NCBI GenBank assembly: GCA_032068765.1
Contig: DAMBHY010000019.1
Span: 1 to 42,362 of the forward strand
Length of the DNA stretch: 42,362 nucleotides
Origin: DAMBHY01 sp032068765
GTDB lineage: Bacteria; Bacteroidota; Bacteroidia; Bacteroidales; Dysgonomonadaceae
Direction of reading: 5' to 3'
Shown: in pieces, positions 27,201 through 34,829 of the stretch
Layout of the letters: every line of letters starts with the position of its first letter
How positions within the stretch are numbered: position 1 is the stretch's first letter
Program-made: the position numbers and the translations under genes
Notes under the pieces: generated by a model
Databases searched by the model: none
Told to the model about the DNA's origin: nothing
What the model saw: the letters and a program-made list of their open reading frames with translations, nothing else

Positions 27201-27731
27201 TTATTCAATTAAAATAACATCCAATAACCCTTTTCCACCTGCATAATCATATGCACTGCTATACATATAATCTTCGGGACGAAAAACCGACCCTTCTTCT
27301 ACCGGATTATTGTGTATGTAATTCAATTTTTGGCTAATCACACAATTACTCCATAACTCAATAGGCTTACTTTCGGTTTGCCAAAAACTATATCCTTCTT
27401 TTGATTTGAATTGGTTTAGCAACCATTCCCTCCTACTTTCTTGTGGATTTTCTTTGATTTCATTTAGAATGCAGCGTGCAGTGTACTTCTTAAAATCACG
27501 TATTGTATCCGAAAGATTATAACCCTCTTTAGCTCTAACAATTAAATGTATGTGGTTTGTCATTATACAATAGGCAAATATCTCCAATTCTTTGTTCGAT
27601 TGACAATATTTCAAATTGTCTATCAATATGTTTTTATATTCGTTTCGAGTGAAAACATCTGTCCACCCTTGCACTGTAAAGGTTACGAAATAAGCCCCAT
27701 GGGGATTGTGAAACTTATACTTTCTGCTCAT
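27201..27731 (-). CDS. REP-associated tyrosine transposase (RAYT, IS200-like Y1 family)
   Basis: This 176-residue protein is a Y1 HUH-type transposase of the RAYT group (Transposase_17/TnpA_REP). The metal-binding HUH motif is His60 and His62 in MTNHIHLIV. The nucleophile is Tyr83 in FKKYTARCI. A family Trp in SFWQTE and the NYIHNNPVEEG segment follow. RAYTs nick single-stranded DNA at REP palindromes and are usually domesticated single-copy genes. This one is flanked on both sides by REP modules, as expected for a REP/RAYT locus. All key residues are present, so it is probably active. Start chosen at ATG 27731. Confidence 0.92.
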   Translation of the reverse strand: MSRKYKFHNPHGAYFVTFTVQGWTDVFTRNEYKNILIDNLKYCQSNKELEIFAYCIMTNHIHLIVRAKEGYNLSDTIRDFKKYTARCILNEIKENPQESRREWLLNQFKSKEGYSFWQTESKPIELWSNCVISQKLNYIHNNPVEEGSVFRPEDYMYSSAYDYAGGKGLLDVILIE

Positions 27732-27777
27732 TGGTATTAAATAAATTTTTATAAATTTTCATATGCTGACGTCGCAT

Positions 27778-27962
27778 GCTGGCGCAGGTCTCAGACTTGT
27801 GCCGTAAAAATATCGCCCATAGCTGGCGCGGGTCTCTGACCCGTGCCAAAATCATATTAAATTCAACGTCCGTACATTCTTTTGCAAAGTTAGAACTTTA
27901 AAATACTCAATTATATATTTTAAAATTCGAATAATGGCACAGGTCGGAGACCTGCGCCAGCG
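27778..27962. repeat. REP module B (L, L, core, R)
   Basis: L-type palindromes lie at 27778-27803 (variant hairpin AGGTCTCAGACTT, kept by a G-T pair) and 27821-27847. An 87-base core and an R palindrome (27935-27962) follow. The core shares long stretches with modules A, C and D, including AACGTCCGTACATTCTTTTG. The module sits 46 bases upstream of the RAYT start, and its R end is four bases from the stop of the 43-residue protein gene. Confidence 0.88.
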
Positions 27963-27965
27963 GGG

Positions 27966-28097
27966 TTAGTTGTCTTTAGAACGTTTTGGAGGTTTCAAAG
28001 ATGGAGTATTTCCTGGAGTGTTTTTGTTGTCTCTTTGACGTCTATCAGGCTTCCCTGTCGACGTTGCAATTCTTTTTGGACCTGGTTTGAGTGGCAT
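27966..28097 (-). CDS. Small basic protein of the REP-bounded cassette, unknown function
   Basis: This open frame encodes 43 residues starting MPLKPGPKRIATSTGKPD and ending KPPKRSKDN. It is rich in Lys, Arg, Pro and Asn with almost no hydrophobic residues, so it is probably disordered and could bind nucleic acid. It begins 11 bases after the stop of the nuclease-like gene on the same strand and ends four bases from REP module B. I do not recognise the family with confidence. Short length makes it uncertain, but the composition is unlike random AT-rich sequence and the spacing suggests an operon. Confidence 0.5.
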   Translation of the reverse strand: MPLKPGPKRIATSTGKPDRRQRDNKNTPGNTPSLKPPKRSKDN

Positions 28098-28108
28098 AAT
28101 AAATTTAT

Positions 28109-28504
28109 TTAATTGTTTAAAATATTACGAAACAGCAATTTTAATTGTTCAAAAGCATAATTAAAATCCTCTTCGTAAGTTATTTCTACTAATCTAATAT
28201 CATATTCTGAACATAACAACTTTTTTCGTCTGTCTAATACTTTCCTTAATTCCAATCCTTCATTACCTCCAAAAAAATCTATTGGTGAATAATGTTGTGC
28301 TCCATTATATTCAATGGCTAAATCACAATCTTTAATAAAAATATCTATACGTTGTGGACGAAGCCAGACAGGAGAGTATTGTGAAATTATACTAAGTTCA
28401 GGGAATTCATTACAAAGTTTATTATAGAGTAACTTCTCCATTATGTAACTACCTACTTCATCATAACCTTTATTTTGTCTAATCCTATTTTCAAGTGCTC
28501 CCAC
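28109..28504 (-). CDS. Endonuclease-like (PD-(D/E)XK fold) protein, probably N-terminally truncated
   Basis: This 131-residue protein contains a restriction-endonuclease-like core: RIDIFIKDCDLAIEYNGAQHY at about 52-72 with Asp54, Glu65 and Gln70-His71. A lysine-rich DRRKKLLCSEYDI helix and the IRLVEITYEEDF strand follow. This resembles Vsr/DUF559-type nuclease domains that are often the C-terminal part of longer proteins. The only start available is GTG at 28504, and the next base upstream already belongs to REP module C. No ribosome binding site is visible, and the in-frame upstream codons run through the palindrome to a stop without another start. The gene may have lost its 5' part to REP insertion, or the REP may serve as its leader. 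Confidence 0.6.
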   Translation of the reverse strand: MGALENRIRQNKGYDEVGSYIMEKLLYNKLCNEFPELSIISQYSPVWLRPQRIDIFIKDCDLAIEYNGAQHYSPIDFFGGNEGLELRKVLDRRKKLLCSEYDIRLVEITYEEDFNYAFEQLKLLFRNILNN

Positions 28505-28644
28505 TGCTGGCGCGGGTCTCTGACCCGTACCAAAATCATATTAAATTCAACGTCCGTACGTTCTTTTGAAAAGTTAGAACTTTAAAATACTCAATTGTAT
28601 GTTTCTAATTCGCAAATGGCACAGGTCGGAGACCTGCGCTAGCG
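28505..28644. repeat. REP module C (L, core, R)
   Basis: One L palindrome (28505-28531), an 86-base core and one R palindrome (28618-28644). It abuts the GTG start of the nuclease-like gene on its left and the 79-bp duplicated segment on its right. Confidence 0.85.
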
Positions 28645-28647
28645 GGG

Positions 28648-28726
28648 GATATCTAAATAAAAAAACCTAACAAAAATTTAGTTGTTAGGTTTATATTATT
28701 CCACTTCCTAAAAGCTGGCGCGGGTC
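28648..28726. repeat. 79-bp direct repeat, right copy
   Basis: This is a near-perfect copy of 26862-26940 (78 of 79 positions), including the hairpin terminator at 28664-28691. It breaks off inside an L palindrome and continues directly into sequence matching the left part of module B. Confidence 0.9.
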
Positions 28727-28730
28727 CGCA

Positions 28731-28934
28731 TGCTGGCGCAGGTCTCAGACTTGTGCCGTACAAACATCGCCCACAGCTGGCGCGGGTCTCTGACCCGTGC
28801 CAAGATCATATTAAATTCAACGTCCGTACATTCTTTTGCAAAGTTAGAACTTTAAAATACTCAATTGTATGTTTTTAAATTCGAATAATGCCACAGGTCG
28901 GAGACCTGCGCCAGCGGGAAGACCTGCGCCAGCG
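28731..28934. repeat. REP module D (L, L, core, R, partial R)
   Basis: The L palindromes are at 28731-28757 and 28775-28801. The first has the same variant hairpin as module B (AGGTCTCAGACTT). An 88-base core leads to R at 28890-28916 and one more 18-base R repeat to 28934. It ends against a truncated unit of the 41-bp array. Confidence 0.85.
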
Positions 28935-28954
28935 ACATTCCTTTTCAACCTCTT

Positions 28955-29241
28955 CAGATTCACAAAATACAAACGTATTTTCCCTCCAAACTCTGTAGAT
29001 TAGAAAAAATCATCTGAAGAATTCCATTCTAGACCATAGATTCACAAAATACAGATAAAGAATCTCATTCTACGCTGTAGATTCACAAAATTCAGATGTA
29101 TTTTTCCATCCTACGTCGTAAATTCAGAAATCACAAATGAAAGTTGTTATTCTACGGCGTAGATTCATTTTCCGCAAATGTAATTTCCGAATCTGAGCCG
29201 TATGGCTCCAACTTTCATTTACAGAAAGCCAATTTACGGAC
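28955..29241. repeat. 41-bp degenerate tandem repeat, about seven units
   Basis: Units start at 28955, 28996, 29037, 29078, 29119, 29160 and 29201 with an exact 41-base period. The best-conserved part is TAGATTCACAAAATACAGAT at the start and ATTCTACG near the end. The seventh unit is the most diverged. A 20-base piece at 28935-28954 resembles the end of a further unit cut off by REP module D. The period is not a multiple of three and frames are interrupted, so it is not coding. There are no unique spacers, so it is not CRISPR. Confidence 0.85.
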
Positions 29242-29260
29242 TTTGAAAGTGACACAAAAA

Positions 29261-29299
29261 AAGAAACCTGACAAAATGTGATATTCTGTCAGGTTTCTT
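29261..29299 (-). terminator. Strong rho-independent terminator of the DUF6261-like gene
   Basis: A 13-base perfect stem (AAGAAACCTGACA, TGTCAGGTTTCTT) with a 13-base loop is followed on the minus strand by a run of seven T residues. It lies 77 bases past the stop. Confidence 0.88.
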
Positions 29300-29375
29300 A
29301 AAATAGGATAAGATTTACATAAGTGTGCAAGACTCTCTCAGCTCACAAACACAGGGTTTATGATACTTCTGTGTT

Positions 29376-30122
29376 TTAGCCATTTTTTTTCAATGGATTT
29401 TCTTTATTATCCGCATCATCCGATTTCTTTTTAGGATAACTAATTTCTACTTCTGCCAGACGTAACATCAAGTTGTTGAACAAAGCAATTGTCTTTGTAT
29501 CTTTAGTGATTACAGCTTCAATTCTTACTGTATCATACAACAGTTTTAATGCATTGTCCATTTCCTTGCGTAGTTTGCTTGGAACATCATTTTCGGATGT
29601 CAATTTACCTAATGCAAAATATTGGGTTTCGTATTCTTTCTGAACATTATCCAATAATGTAACACTCTCTAGAATACCCATAGTAGTTAGAGCTTCTGCA
29701 TTCTCCGGCTTAAGCAATTCATTGATAATGCGGATATAGGAAATAGCTTGATCTACTAACTTGCGATGTACAAAACTTCGTCCGTAGAGATTAAGAATTC
29801 TGAAAATTGTGGAAGCAGCTTCTGCCATTTTTGTATCTGGTGACTTTATAAGTCCTTTCGAAAAATCATAAAGCTTCCAGAATAAATACTTGCGCTGAAC
29901 GTTTAAAGACTTCGTTTCTTCACTCAGTACATCCTTGTCAGTCGGGGCCAATGCAGACTGATAACGTTCATTGACCGAGATAAGATTGAGAAAACTGGGA
30001 AAATCTAAAAATTTGGACAAATTCGCGTTGTTTACACTGTCTATAACGCGGAGCGACAGCACGCCTGCACCATTATTTTCTAAATGGTTGATGCGCGATT
30101 TGAATGGTTTTTTATCCATCAA
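29376..30122 (-). CDS. DUF6261-like uncharacterised protein
   Basis: This is a 248-residue soluble, mostly alpha-helical protein with no signal peptide and a charged Lys/Asp-rich C-terminus. From memory it resembles the Bacteroidota-specific DUF6261 family in length, helical pattern and the LFNNLMLRLAEVE region. No enzymatic motif is visible, and the family has no known function. It is a single-gene unit between the repeat-rich accessory region and a long intergenic region, and it has a strong terminator. I am confident that it is a gene and only moderately sure of the family. Confidence 0.7.
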   Translation of the reverse strand: MMDKKPFKSRINHLENNGAGVLSLRVIDSVNNANLSKFLDFPSFLNLISVNERYQSALAPTDKDVLSEETKSLNVQRKYLFWKLYDFSKGLIKSPDTKMAEAASTIFRILNLYGRSFVHRKLVDQAISYIRIINELLKPENAEALTTMGILESVTLLDNVQKEYETQYFALGKLTSENDVPSKLRKEMDNALKLLYDTVRIEAVITKDTKTIALFNNLMLRLAEVEISYPKKKSDDADNKENPLKKNG

Positions 30123-30680
30123 AAACTAATTTAAAAAGTTAAAAAAATAAATTAATTATAGGCGCTGCATCGGTTAACCAAAAATGCCTGCCTTAATATT
30201 CACTGCCGATTAATATGCTTCTAATATGGGCGGATGAATTGCTATCTTCTGCCGGCCGTGCGTCTAACAGCAATTCGCGGGGTAAAGGGAATGGTTGTTA
30301 TTGAATAACACAATGATCATCGTTAAAAGAATGGATATCAGCATATACATCCCCATTAAGGTTCTAATAGTAATTTGTCACGCTGGCTAAGTTGTTCGAC
30401 GGAAAGTTATGAAACACCAAAAGTAACATTATCCTCGAAAACCTTCGCCTATAAAAATAATTTTAAAGGGTTAGATGTTTCTGACCATACAATGGCTTAC
30501 TCTTTAAATAGCAAAATGCGTGCCAAAAATTAAAAAAATAGAAGAAATTTTAAAAAAAATGCAGATATCACAAAATGTCATACCCCATTGTTATTCTATT
30601 TCGTTTTTTTAAAATCATTCATACCCACAAATTGTCCAAATAGCGTTAAATTTGCCTTTTAATTTAAGACATCTACTTGA
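30123..30680. other. 558-base intergenic region, possible structured RNA or leader
   Basis: I find no credible coding frame. It lies between two divergent genes. A GC-rich patch at about 30228-30285 forms a hairpin (GAATTGCT at 30236-30243 with AGCAATTC at 30269-30276) around a self-complementary GCCGGC. This stands out from AT-rich flanks and could be part of a small RNA. The promoter-like box of the PurF-type gene is near the right end. I could not match a known RNA family. Confidence 0.4.
30647..30654 (+). promoter_or_regulatory. Candidate Bacteroidota -7 box of the PurF-type gene
   Basis: The sequence TAAATTTG fits TAnnTTTG and lies 26 bases upstream of the start codon. No good -33 word is seen at standard spacing. 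Confidence 0.45.
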
Positions 30681-32591
30681 ATGACTGATCAAATTAAGCA
30701 CGAATGCGGTATCGCAATGGTGCGCCTGCTCAAACCCCTCGAATATTATTACAAAAAATACGGCACGTGGCAATATGGTCTTGACAAGATGTATCTGCTG
30801 ATGGAAAAACAGCACAACCGTGGTCAGGAAGGAGCCGGATTGGCTTGCGTGAAACTGGATGCAGAGTCGGGAAGTGAATATATTTACCGCGAACGCGCAC
30901 AAGGTTCGGGTGCCATCTCCGAGATATTCGGAAACGTTCACCAGCATTTCAAAAAATACAATATCAACCAGCTCACCGATTTGGATTTCGTTTCAAAACG
31001 TGTGGAGTTTGCAGGTGAATTATTTTTGGGACACCTTCGCTACAGCACTACCGGAAAAGTGGGAATGAGCTACGTGCATCCTCTGTTGCGCCGCAACAAC
31101 TGGGCATCCAGAAGTTTAGCTTTGGCAGGAAACTTCAACATGACCAATGTAGACGAACTTTTTCAGCAGCTATTGGCTGACGGACAGCATCCGCGTGATT
31201 ATTCGGATACGTTTGTGATTCTTGAAATGCTAGGGCATTTTCTTGACCGTGAGGTGCAGTATCAATATGACCATATCGAAAAAGAAGGCAAAAGTGGTTT
31301 GGAAATTAGCCGCGAGATTGAGGAAAGGCTAGACCTTCCTTTCCTTTTGAGAAGAGCCAGCAAAAACTGGGACGGTGGCTACGCCATGTGCGGATTGGTT
31401 GGATGCGGCGACGCTTTTGTGTTGCGCGACCCGTCGGGAATTCGTCCGGCATTTTATTACTATGACGATGAAGTGGTGGTGGTAGCGAGCGAAAGACCGG
31501 TAATTCAAACTGCATTTAATCTGAAATACAATCAGGTGGAAGAACTGCCTGCCGGCAGCGCACTTATCGTAAAGAAAAGCGGAAACATTAAGGTGGAAAA
31601 AATCCTTGAACAAAGCAATCCGCTTACTCCGTGTTCTTTTGAACGCATTTACTTCTCTAGAGGTTCCGATTACGAAATTTACAAAGAAAGAAAGGAATTA
31701 GGCAAACTGCTTATCCCCAAGATCCTGGAAACCATCAATAATGATTTAGACAATACCGTCTTTTCCTTTATCCCAAACACTGCTGAAGTGGCATACTTCG
31801 GCATGCTGGAAGGTTTGGATGAATATCTTAATAGACAAAAAGTAGAAATTATTGCCTCCCGCCAAGGTGAACTGACACCTAAGGAAATTGAAAAGATTTT
31901 GTCAAGCAGGGTTCGTTCTGAAAAAGTGGCGATAAAAGATATCAAGCTGCGCACATTTATAGCCGAAGGCAACTCGAGAAACGACCTGGCTGCGCACGTG
32001 TATGATGTGACGTATGGCAGCATCAAACGCGGCAAAGATAGCCTGGTTGTGATTGACGACAGTATCGTGCGTGGAACGACGTTGAAGCAGAGCATCATTA
32101 AGATTTTGGATAGGCTTGATCCGCAGAAAATCATTATTGTATCGTCCTCTCCACAGATTCGTTATCCCGATTGTTACGGCATTGATATGTCGCGCATGAG
32201 CGAGTTTATCGCTTTCAGGGCCGCTATCGAATTGCTGAAAGAAAGAGATATGCAACACGTGATTGATGATGTGTACCAAAAATCTTTGGCACAGATGTAC
32301 AACAAAAAGGAAGACATCGTCAACTACGTGAAAGAAATTTACGCTCCGTTTACAGACCAAGAGATTTCTGACAAAATCGCGCAAATGCTCACACCGGAAG
32401 GAACAAAAGCGGAAGTAAAAATTGTCTATCAAACCATCGAAGACTTACATAAGGCTTGTCCTAATAATCATGGCGATTGGTATTTCTCAGGAAATTATCC
32501 TACGCCTGGCGGCAACAGATTGGTGAATTATGCGTTTGTAAATTATGTGGACGGACAAGAAAACCGTGCATTTGAAATCCGCTGTTGCTAA
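30681..32591 (+). CDS. Amidophosphoribosyltransferase-like protein (long PurF homologue)
   Basis: This 636-residue protein combines an N-terminal glutamine amidotransferase class II domain with a PRPP-binding phosphoribosyltransferase domain, the architecture of PurF, which makes phosphoribosylamine in purine synthesis. The nucleophile would be Cys9 in HECGIAMV, after a short leader. The QHNRGQEGAGLA, GHLRYSTTGK and DPSGIRPAFYYYDD segments follow, and the PRPP loop VVIDDSIVRGTTLK is near 455-468. It is about 150 residues longer than classical PurF, with a unique C-terminal tail ending in CC. It may be the main PurF or a paralogue. The PhoH gene follows 16 bases later. Confidence 0.85.
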   Translation: MTDQIKHECGIAMVRLLKPLEYYYKKYGTWQYGLDKMYLLMEKQHNRGQEGAGLACVKLDAESGSEYIYRERAQGSGAISEIFGNVHQHFKKYNINQLTDLDFVSKRVEFAGELFLGHLRYSTTGKVGMSYVHPLLRRNNWASRSLALAGNFNMTNVDELFQQLLADGQHPRDYSDTFVILEMLGHFLDREVQYQYDHIEKEGKSGLEISREIEERLDLPFLLRRASKNWDGGYAMCGLVGCGDAFVLRDPSGIRPAFYYYDDEVVVVASERPVIQTAFNLKYNQVEELPAGSALIVKKSGNIKVEKILEQSNPLTPCSFERIYFSRGSDYEIYKERKELGKLLIPKILETINNDLDNTVFSFIPNTAEVAYFGMLEGLDEYLNRQKVEIIASRQGELTPKEIEKILSSRVRSEKVAIKDIKLRTFIAEGNSRNDLAAHVYDVTYGSIKRGKDSLVVIDDSIVRGTTLKQSIIKILDRLDPQKIIIVSSSPQIRYPDCYGIDMSRMSEFIAFRAAIELLKERDMQHVIDDVYQKSLAQMYNKKEDIVNYVKEIYAPFTDQEISDKIAQMLTPEGTKAEVKIVYQTIEDLHKACPNNHGDWYFSGNYPTPGGNRLVNYAFVNYVDGQENRAFEIRCC

Positions 32592-32607
32592 ATCACTTTT
32601 ATAAAAT

Positions 32608-33597
32608 ATGATTGAAAGAATAATTATCCTTGAAAATGTAGACCCGGTTGTATTTTTTGGCATCAACAATACCAATATTCAACTGCTGAAAACACTATTC
32701 CCAAAATTGCGCATCGTTGCCCGCGGCAACGTCATAAAAGTGATTGGTGAGGAAGACGAAATAAATCTTTTCGAAAAATCGATTCATGAATTGGAACGCT
32801 TCAGCATCGATATGAATATGCTGAAGGAAGAGGATATTCTGGATATCGTAAAAGGCAAAGCGCCAAATGTGGTGAAGCAGGAAAACCTTATCATCCATGG
32901 GATGAACGGGAAGCCGATTGTAGCACGCACCGAAAACCAGCAGAAGCTGGTGGAAATGTTCGACAAAAATGACCTTGTTTTCGCGATGGGACCTGCCGGT
33001 TCTGGAAAAACCTACACGGCCATTGCCCTCGCGGTGAAAGCGTTGAAAACAAAACAAGTCAAGAAGATTATTCTCAGTCGTCCAGCGGTGGAAGCAGGTG
33101 AAAAACTCGGATTTCTTCCAGGAGATATGAAAGATAAAATCGATCCGTATCTGCAACCTCTGTATGATGCCCTCGAGGATATGATACCTCCTGTGAAACT
33201 GAAAGAATATATCGAGAACAAGGTGATTCAAATTGCGCCGCTCGCTTTCATGCGTGGCCGCACGCTCAATGACGCAATAATAATTCTGGACGAAGCACAA
33301 AATACCACCAAGCCGCAAATAAAGATGTTTCTTACCCGTCTGGGTATGAATGGTAAAATGATTGTGACCGGTGATATCACACAAATTGATTTGCCCCGCA
33401 CAGAACAGTCGGGACTTATTCATTCGCTTCGTGTTCTCAAAAATATTCCCGGCGTTGCAACTGTTGAATTCAACAAAAAAGATATCGTGCGCCACCGACT
33501 TGTGCAGCGGATTGTGGAGGCATATGAGAAGGAGGAAAATTTTGTGGAAAAGAAGAAAGAGGATAAAGCAAACTCTTTAAATAATCCAAAAGAATAA
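32608..33597 (+). CDS. phoH: PhoH family protein (ATPase)
   Basis: This 329-residue PhoH-like ATPase has an N-terminal KH-like region (about 20-85) and a P-loop ATPase domain. The Walker A motif GPAGSGKT is near 128-135 and the Walker B IIILDEAQN near 225-232. The family is linked to RNA metabolism and phosphate-starvation responses, but its precise role is not settled. It follows the PurF-type gene with a 16-base gap and precedes purC after 287 bases. The C-terminal 25 residues are lysine/glutamate-rich. Confidence 0.92.
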   Translation: MIERIIILENVDPVVFFGINNTNIQLLKTLFPKLRIVARGNVIKVIGEEDEINLFEKSIHELERFSIDMNMLKEEDILDIVKGKAPNVVKQENLIIHGMNGKPIVARTENQQKLVEMFDKNDLVFAMGPAGSGKTYTAIALAVKALKTKQVKKIILSRPAVEAGEKLGFLPGDMKDKIDPYLQPLYDALEDMIPPVKLKEYIENKVIQIAPLAFMRGRTLNDAIIILDEAQNTTKPQIKMFLTRLGMNGKMIVTGDITQIDLPRTEQSGLIHSLRVLKNIPGVATVEFNKKDIVRHRLVQRIVEAYEKEENFVEKKKEDKANSLNNPKE

Positions 33598-33786
33598 AGA
33601 ATTGACCGACTCCTATGGTTTTAATTGCATCTTCTACAAATGCTTGATTCCTATGAAGCCAGTAGAGGGAGCTATTTGAAAAAATTTGTTGAAACAATAA
33701 TAACATCAAGTTGTTTTCTTACTAAATGCAATCACTTATATAGTTTGAGAATATATATTAAAATAAACTCTAAATTACTGTTACCT

Positions 33787-33854
33787 CGAATCCTTTAGGA
33801 TTCGTACATTTGTAGAATAATAAAATAAGACAGTGAACGACTCCATAGGAGTCG
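33787..33854. repeat. Pair of REP-like palindromes around the purC promoter
   Basis: Two perfect palindromes flank the purC -7 box: CGAATCCTTTAGGATTCG (33787-33804) and CGACTCCATAGGAGTCG (33838-33854). A half copy of the second in opposite orientation, CGACTCCTATGG, is at 33607-33618 just past phoH. The pattern resembles a second REP family, different from the RAYT-linked one. Confidence 0.65.
33805..33812 (+). promoter_or_regulatory. Candidate Bacteroidota -7 box of purC
   Basis: The sequence TACATTTG fits TAnnTTTG. It begins at the very next base after the first palindrome and lies 72 bases upstream of the purC ATG, so the second palindrome would fall in the leader RNA. Confidence 0.5.
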
Positions 33855-33884
33855 AACATATCAAAAAAATAAAAACAATTCAAT

Positions 33885-34829
33885 ATGAACACCTTAACAA
33901 AAACCAATTACAACTTTGACGGACAGACAAACGTATATCACGGAAAAGTACGTGACGTTTACAGCATCGGTAACGTTACTTTGGTAATGATTGCTACAGA
34001 CAGAATCTCGGCATTCGACGTGGTTCTTCCACAAGGGATTCCATATAAAGGACAAGTTTTGAACCAAATCGCAGAGAAATTTCTTGACGCAACGGCAGAC
34101 ATCGTTCCAAACTGGAAGATGGCTTCTCCCGACCCGATGGTAACTGTTGGTTTGCGTTGCGAACCTTTCAAAGTGGAAATGGTCATTCGTGGTTATATCA
34201 CCGGTAGCGCTTGGCGCGCTTATCAAAAAGGCGAACGTTCAATTTGCGGAATAGCTCTACCTGAAGGTTTGAAAGAAAATCAAAAGTTCGACAAACCTAT
34301 CATCACTCCAACTACAAAAGCCGATGAAGGTCACGACGAAAACATCTCTCGTGAAGAAATCATCGCGCAAGGGTTGGTCAGCAAAGAAGATTACGAACAA
34401 TTGGAAAAATATACTTACGCATTATTCCAACGTGGAACAGAAATTGCTGCGCAAAAAGGTCTTATCCTCGTTGATACCAAATACGAATTCGGTAAAAAAG
34501 ACGGCAAAATCTATCTTATCGATGAAATCCATACGCCTGACTCTTCTCGTTATTTCTATAGCGAAGGTTATCAGGAACGTTTTGAAAAAGGCGAAGAACA
34601 AAAACAACTTTCAAAGGAATTCGTTCGCAAATGGCTTATGGATAACGGATTCCAGGGACAAGCAGGACAACAAGTTCCTGAAATGACCGAAGAATATTGC
34701 AACAGCGTTTCCGACAGATACATCGAGCTTTATGAAAAGATTGTCGGCGAAACGTTTGTAAAAGCTGATGCTAACGATTTGGAACAACGTATCGAAAAGA
34801 ATGTAACAAATTACCTAAAAACTCTATAA
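33885..34829 (+). CDS. purC: Phosphoribosylaminoimidazole-succinocarboxamide synthase
   Basis: This 314-residue SAICAR synthase joins aspartate to CAIR in purine synthesis, using ATP. Conserved segments appear in order: YHGKVRDVYSIG (substrate loop), RISAFDVVLPQGIPYKG, EMVIRGYITGSAWRAY, GHDENIS and IYLIDEIHTPDSSRY. The length fits the longer eukaryote-like and Bacteroidota form. It leads a tight unit purC-menG-aroE, and menG starts at the base after its stop. A promoter-like box and two palindromes lie upstream. Confidence 0.96.
   Translation: MNTLTKTNYNFDGQTNVYHGKVRDVYSIGNVTLVMIATDRISAFDVVLPQGIPYKGQVLNQIAEKFLDATADIVPNWKMASPDPMVTVGLRCEPFKVEMVIRGYITGSAWRAYQKGERSICGIALPEGLKENQKFDKPIITPTTKADEGHDENISREEIIAQGLVSKEDYEQLEKYTYALFQRGTEIAAQKGLILVDTKYEFGKKDGKIYLIDEIHTPDSSRYFYSEGYQERFEKGEEQKQLSKEFVRKWLMDNGFQGQAGQQVPEMTEEYCNSVSDRYIELYEKIVGETFVKADANDLEQRIEKNVTNYLKTL

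Larger units (their letters stand above)
28505..29375. other. 871-base gene-free stretch: REP modules C and D, duplication, 41-bp array
   Basis: I find no coding frame. It contains REP module C (28505-28644), the right copy of the 79-bp duplication (28648-28726), REP module D (to 28934), a 41-bp tandem array (28955-29241) and the terminator of the DUF6261-like gene (29261-29299). Confidence 0.75.

Noticed and set aside
28955..29241. CRISPR array
   Set aside because: The 41-bp units are contiguous degenerate repeats without unique spacers, and no cas gene is present.
26862..29241. Integron or prophage remnant
   Set aside because: No integrase, attC site or phage gene is visible; the repeats are REP palindromes with a RAYT.
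30123..30680. SRP RNA, tmRNA or RNase P RNA
   Set aside because: I looked for the conserved SRP loop and the RNase P and tmRNA core motifs on both strands and did not find them.
32695..33495. 266-residue minus-strand open frame
   Set aside because: It is antisense to phoH, which has intact Walker motifs on the plus strand.
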